In this document: positions 61,344-64,000 of the stretch, one piece after another
How the letters are laid out: every line of letters begins with the position of its first letter
Position numbering within the stretch: position 1 is the first letter of the stretch
Origin: Pseudomonadota bacterium
Lineage (GTDB): Bacteria; Pseudomonadota; Gammaproteobacteria; Burkholderiales; Ferrovaceae
DNA: 64,000 bases
NCBI GenBank assembly: GCA_021796835.1
Contig: JAKABO010000003.1
Coordinates: forward strand, 1-64,000
Reading direction: 5' to 3'
Translations under genes and position numbers: made by a program
The notes under the pieces: model-generated
Seen by the model: the letters and a program-made list of their open reading frames with translations, nothing else
The model's database searches: none
Told to the model about the DNA's origin: nothing

Positions 61344-62012
61344 ATGCGCCTTGCCCTCTTTGATCTAGACCATACCCTGCTGTCCGGTGACAGCGATTTT
61401 GAATGGGGCCAGTTTCTGGCCAACCAGGGCGTACTCGACCGCGTGCGTCATGAAGCCAAAAACCGGGCCTTTTATGACGACTACAGGGAAGGGAAACTGG
61501 ACATCGATGCGTTCCTGGCCTTCCAGCTGGAACCTCTGTCCCGCTTTCCCCGTGCCCAACTGGATCAGTGGCATCGTCGCTTCATGACGGAACACATCCT
61601 TCCGCTGGTCAGCCCGGCGGCCCTCGAACGCGTCCGGGCCGAACAAGCGCAGGCCCAACTGGTTGCCATCATCACCGCCACCAATCGTTTCGTCACGGGT
61701 CCCATCGCCGCCCTGTTCGGCATCGACCATCTGATCGCCACCGAACCCGCCCAGAACGAAGCGGGCCAATTCACCGGCAAAGTGCAGGGGATTCCCAGTT
61801 TCCGGGAAGGCAAGGTCACGCGCGTGGACGAATGGCTGGCCGGCCTGGGCCACCGTTGGCAGGACTTTACGGAAACCGCCTTCTACAGCGACTCCCAGAA
61901 CGACCTCCCCTTGCTGGAACGGGCCAGCGAACCCGTGGTCGTGAATCCCGACCCCGTTCTTTCCGACCTGGCCCAACAACGGGGTTGGCCTGTCTACCAC
62001 TGGAAATCCTGA
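61344..62012 (+). CDS. HAD-IB family phosphatase (SerB-like)
   Basis: 222 residues: motif I LALFDLDHTLLSGD, motif II in VAIITATNRF, Lys in FREGKVTRVDEW, motif III FYSDSQNDLPLLERAS. This is the HAD-IB type of histidinol-phosphatase/phosphoserine-phosphatase-like proteins seen upstream of pcnB in betaproteobacteria. Substrate unknown. 2-base gap to pcnB. Confidence 0.87.
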   Translation: MRLALFDLDHTLLSGDSDFEWGQFLANQGVLDRVRHEAKNRAFYDDYREGKLDIDAFLAFQLEPLSRFPRAQLDQWHRRFMTEHILPLVSPAALERVRAEQAQAQLVAIITATNRFVTGPIAALFGIDHLIATEPAQNEAGQFTGKVQGIPSFREGKVTRVDEWLAGLGHRWQDFTETAFYSDSQNDLPLLERASEPVVVNPDPVLSDLAQQRGWPVYHWKS

Positions 62013-62013
62013 C

Positions 62014-63321
62014 ATGATCCGGCGTCTTCTGAACAGGGTCTTCGGCCCCAAAAAAAACCGTCATGGCGCAAAGCCCCTCGCGCTGACCGCCTCCCAGCAC
62101 TCCCTGCGCCCCCAGGCCATCAGTCCCTGCGCGCTGCGCGTGATCAAAACTCTCCAGGAAAACGGCTTTCAGGCCTATGTGGTGGGCGGTGCCGTGCGCG
62201 ACCTGCTGCTGCAGAAATCGCCCAAGGACTTCGATGTCGCCACCAATGCCACGCCCGAACAGATCCGACGCCTGATCCGGCGCTCGCGCATCATCGGGCG
62301 ACGTTTCCAGATCATCCACGTCCCCTGCCACGACGAAATCGTTGAAGTCACCACCTTTCGGGGCCATGCGCCCCATGACCATCATTCCCAGACCGACGAA
62401 CATGGTCGCCTGACCCGGGACAACGTCTTTGGCAGCCTGGAAGAAGATGCCGCCCGTCGTGACTTTACGGCCAACGCGCTGTTTTATGATCCGGTCCACA
62501 ATATCCTGCTGGATTATTTCTCCGGAACGAAGGACATCGCTGCCCGCCGCCTGGTCATGATCGGCGATCCCGTCCAGCGGTTTCGCGAGGATCCGGTACG
62601 CCTGCTGCGCGCCATCCGCTTCAGCGCAAAGTTGGGTTTCACCCTGGATGCGGCCCTGATCGGGCCCCTGCGCGAATTGAGCAACCTGCTGTCCCCCATC
62701 CCCGAATCCCGCCTGTTTGACGAATTGCTCAAGTTGCTCGTGTCCGGACAGGCTCGGTCCTGCCTGGAATTGCTCCACCAGTTCGGGCTGCATCCCCATC
62801 TTTTGCCGCATCTCGACACCCTGTGGGCCAACCCGGACCAGAGGCACTTCATCACCCTTGCACTGGATAATACCGATGAACGGCTACGGGACAAAAAACC
62901 GGTTTCTCCGGGCTTCCTGCTGGCTGCCCTGTTCTGGCCTCCGGTCCAGACCCTCTGGCAGGCCCGCCAGGCCCAGGGAGAACCCCTTTATCCCGCCCTG
63001 TTCGGGGCCATGGAAACGGTCCTGGATGCGCAGCGCAAGACCTTGCCCATCCCGCACCGTTTCGATGGCACCATGAAGGAAATCTGGAGCCTGCAACCCC
63101 GTTTTGAACAGCGCAGCGGCCAACGGCCTTCCCGCCTGCTGGAGCACCCCCGCTTCCGGGCAGGGTACGATTTTCTGCTGCTGCGCTCTGCCAGCGGCAA
63201 TGCGCCCCCCGAGTTGGGCGTCTGGTGGAAGACCTTCCTGGAAGCCGACCCCGACACCCGCCCCTCCCTCCTGGTGCAGGAGATCCGTAAACCACGCTCG
63301 CGTCGCCGTCGTACCCCATGA
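62014..63321 (+). CDS. pcnB: Poly(A) polymerase I
   Basis: 435 residues, class II nucleotidyltransferase: FQAYVVGGAVRDLLLQKSPK, DFDVATNATPEQI with the metal Asp pair, RRDFTANALFYDP, and GDPVQRFREDPVRLLRAIRF. The basic tail RKPRSRRRRTP marks poly(A) polymerase rather than CCA-adding enzyme. It adds A tails that speed RNA decay. Overlaps folK by 4 bases. Confidence 0.92.
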   Translation: MIRRLLNRVFGPKKNRHGAKPLALTASQHSLRPQAISPCALRVIKTLQENGFQAYVVGGAVRDLLLQKSPKDFDVATNATPEQIRRLIRRSRIIGRRFQIIHVPCHDEIVEVTTFRGHAPHDHHSQTDEHGRLTRDNVFGSLEEDAARRDFTANALFYDPVHNILLDYFSGTKDIAARRLVMIGDPVQRFREDPVRLLRAIRFSAKLGFTLDAALIGPLRELSNLLSPIPESRLFDELLKLLVSGQARSCLELLHQFGLHPHLLPHLDTLWANPDQRHFITLALDNTDERLRDKKPVSPGFLLAALFWPPVQTLWQARQAQGEPLYPALFGAMETVLDAQRKTLPIPHRFDGTMKEIWSLQPRFEQRSGQRPSRLLEHPRFRAGYDFLLLRSASGNAPPELGVWWKTFLEADPDTRPSLLVQEIRKPRSRRRRTP

Positions 63322-63836
63322 TGAGTCCCGCCTCCCTTCCGGCCCCGCACCTGGAACCCGTCAGCGCTTATATCGGCGTGGGCAGCAATCTGGCCGACCC
63401 GGTCCACCAGGTCACCTCGGCACTCAATCGCCTGGATGCCTTCCCGGGAACGCGTCTGATCGCCCGTTCGAACCTGTACCGAAGCCCGCCCTTCGGGCAT
63501 CTGGATCAACCGGATTTCATCAATGCCGTCGCACACATCGAAACGGTCCTCGATCCCGAGACACTGCTGTCCGAACTGTTGAGTCTGGAACAGGCCCATG
63601 GACGGGTGCGCCTGTTTGCCAATGGGCCACGTACCCTGGATCTGGATATCCTGATGTATGGAACGGAATGCCGCCAGAATGCGCGCCTGACCCTCCCCCA
63701 TCCCCGGCTCGCCCAACGTTCCTTCGTGCTCCTGCCCTGGCTCGACGTGGCCCCGGAAACCCTCATGATTCCCGGACAGGGAACCATTGCCCGGTTGCTG
63801 TCCACCTGTCCCGGCCCGCTGGCCCTGCCCCTCTGA
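63318..63836 (+). CDS. folK: 2-Amino-4-hydroxy-6-hydroxymethyldihydropteridine pyrophosphokinase
   Basis: 172 residues: AYIGVGSNLADPVHQVTSAL, SNLYRSPPFGHLDQPDFINA, NGPRTLDLDILMYG with the metal-binding Asp pair, and LPHPRLAQRSFVLLPWLDVA. It moves pyrophosphate from ATP to the pterin in folate synthesis. ATG 63318 overlaps the pcnB stop. Confidence 0.95.
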   Translation: MMSPASLPAPHLEPVSAYIGVGSNLADPVHQVTSALNRLDAFPGTRLIARSNLYRSPPFGHLDQPDFINAVAHIETVLDPETLLSELLSLEQAHGRVRLFANGPRTLDLDILMYGTECRQNARLTLPHPRLAQRSFVLLPWLDVAPETLMIPGQGTIARLLSTCPGPLALPL

Positions 63837-63854
63837 CCCACCCCCGAACAGTCC

Positions 63855-64000
63855 ATGGATATCCTGCACACCCTCAGCGCCCTGCGTCACCGCCTTGCCC
63901 AGGAACCCACGGTTGCCCTGGTCCCCACCATGGGGAACCTCCACGACGGACATATCGATCTGGTCCGCCGGGTCCAGTCCCATGCCCCCTGCGTGGTGAC
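63855..64000 (+). CDS. panC: Pantothenate synthetase, N-terminal part (cut by window end)
   Basis: The 48 residues in the window include VALVPTMGNLHDGHIDLV, the ATP-binding signature of PanC (usually PTMGALHxGH; here Asn replaces Ala). It joins pantoate and beta-alanine. It follows folK by 18 bases. Confidence 0.9.
   Translation, partial: MDILHTLSALRHRLAQEPTVALVPTMGNLHDGHIDLVRRVQSHAPCVV

Noticed and set aside
1..64000. CRISPR arrays
   Set aside because: No series of regularly spaced 24-40 base repeats was seen; the only short repeats are the 8-base trio at 33381-33411, the 12-base tandem at 2421-2442 and the 45-base pair described.

Overview
The window looks like the chromosome of a high-GC, free-living betaproteobacterium, most plausibly a chemolithotroph of the Nitrosomonadales/Gallionellales type. 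This is inferred from gene content and order only: purN-purM / perM-hda-HAD-pcnB-folK-panC, a cysI-DUF934-cysH-cysD-cysN cluster, an NAD-reducing Hox hydrogenase whose HoxF carries a fused HoxE-like domain, a PEP-CTERM protein, and a group I intron in tRNA-Arg(CCU). No 16S gene is present, so the taxon is not proven.

Layout. (1) 1-7.2 kb is a worn accessory region: an IS3-family element cuts a glxA-type regulator next to its divergent isochorismatase-like neighbour; then GNAT, PhzF, PaiB and an NTF2-like protein; then a LysR pseudogene cut by an internally deleted IS110; then an antitoxin with a frameshifted PIN toxin and an orphan C39-like peptidase. (2) 7.3-23.3 kb is one long minus-strand gene series: Pta/Ptb-like transferase, PEP synthase, HoxF-U-Y-H-W, four-subunit pyruvate:ferredoxin oxidoreductase (gamma, alpha, beta, and a delta ferredoxin fused to a GltD-like NAD(P)H subunit) and a trifunctional ACP / fatty-acyl-AMP ligase / PlsC protein. 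(3) 23.5-29.7 kb holds the complete set hypC, D, E, F, A, B, split over both strands.

(4) 29.7-33.5 kb is a small accessory segment with a truncated Wadjet JetA (DUF3375), an AAA_14/DUF4143 ATPase and an Xre-RES toxin pair. It ends at three short spaced repeats and a tRNA-Arg(CCU) gene interrupted after the anticodon by a 224-nt group I intron. (5) 34.1-39.6 kb has an OmpA-family porin-like protein, the ABC-F ATPase Uup and a NarL-type response regulator/histidine kinase pair. (6) 39.6-44.0 kb is a second accessory segment bounded by two imperfect copies of the kinase 3' end: an RHH/ParE pair, an HTH-AlbA_2-ParA operon with a frameshifted first gene, a TnpB/omega-RNA remnant of IS200/IS605 type and a HigBA-type pair. 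(7) 44.1-48.7 kb has a PEP-CTERM protein, a DUF1178 protein, a PAS-LOV-PAS-GGDEF-EAL protein and a small lipoprotein. (8) 48.7-64 kb is housekeeping: assimilatory sulfate reduction, a fatty acid desaturase, MscS, RsmB, PurN, PurM, PerM, Hda, a HAD phosphatase, PcnB, FolK and the start of PanC.

How the central block works together (inference): the hydrogenase exchanges electrons between H2 and NAD(H). The GltD-like/ferredoxin subunit can pass electrons between NAD(P)H and the pyruvate oxidoreductase. Pta/Ptb supplies or consumes acetyl-CoA, and PpsA lifts pyruvate to PEP. The same set could run as H2-evolving pyruvate fermentation in anoxia or as H2-assisted pyruvate/PEP synthesis from acetyl units. 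The sequence does not decide the direction. The Hyp proteins mature the NiFe site and HoxW clips HoxH.
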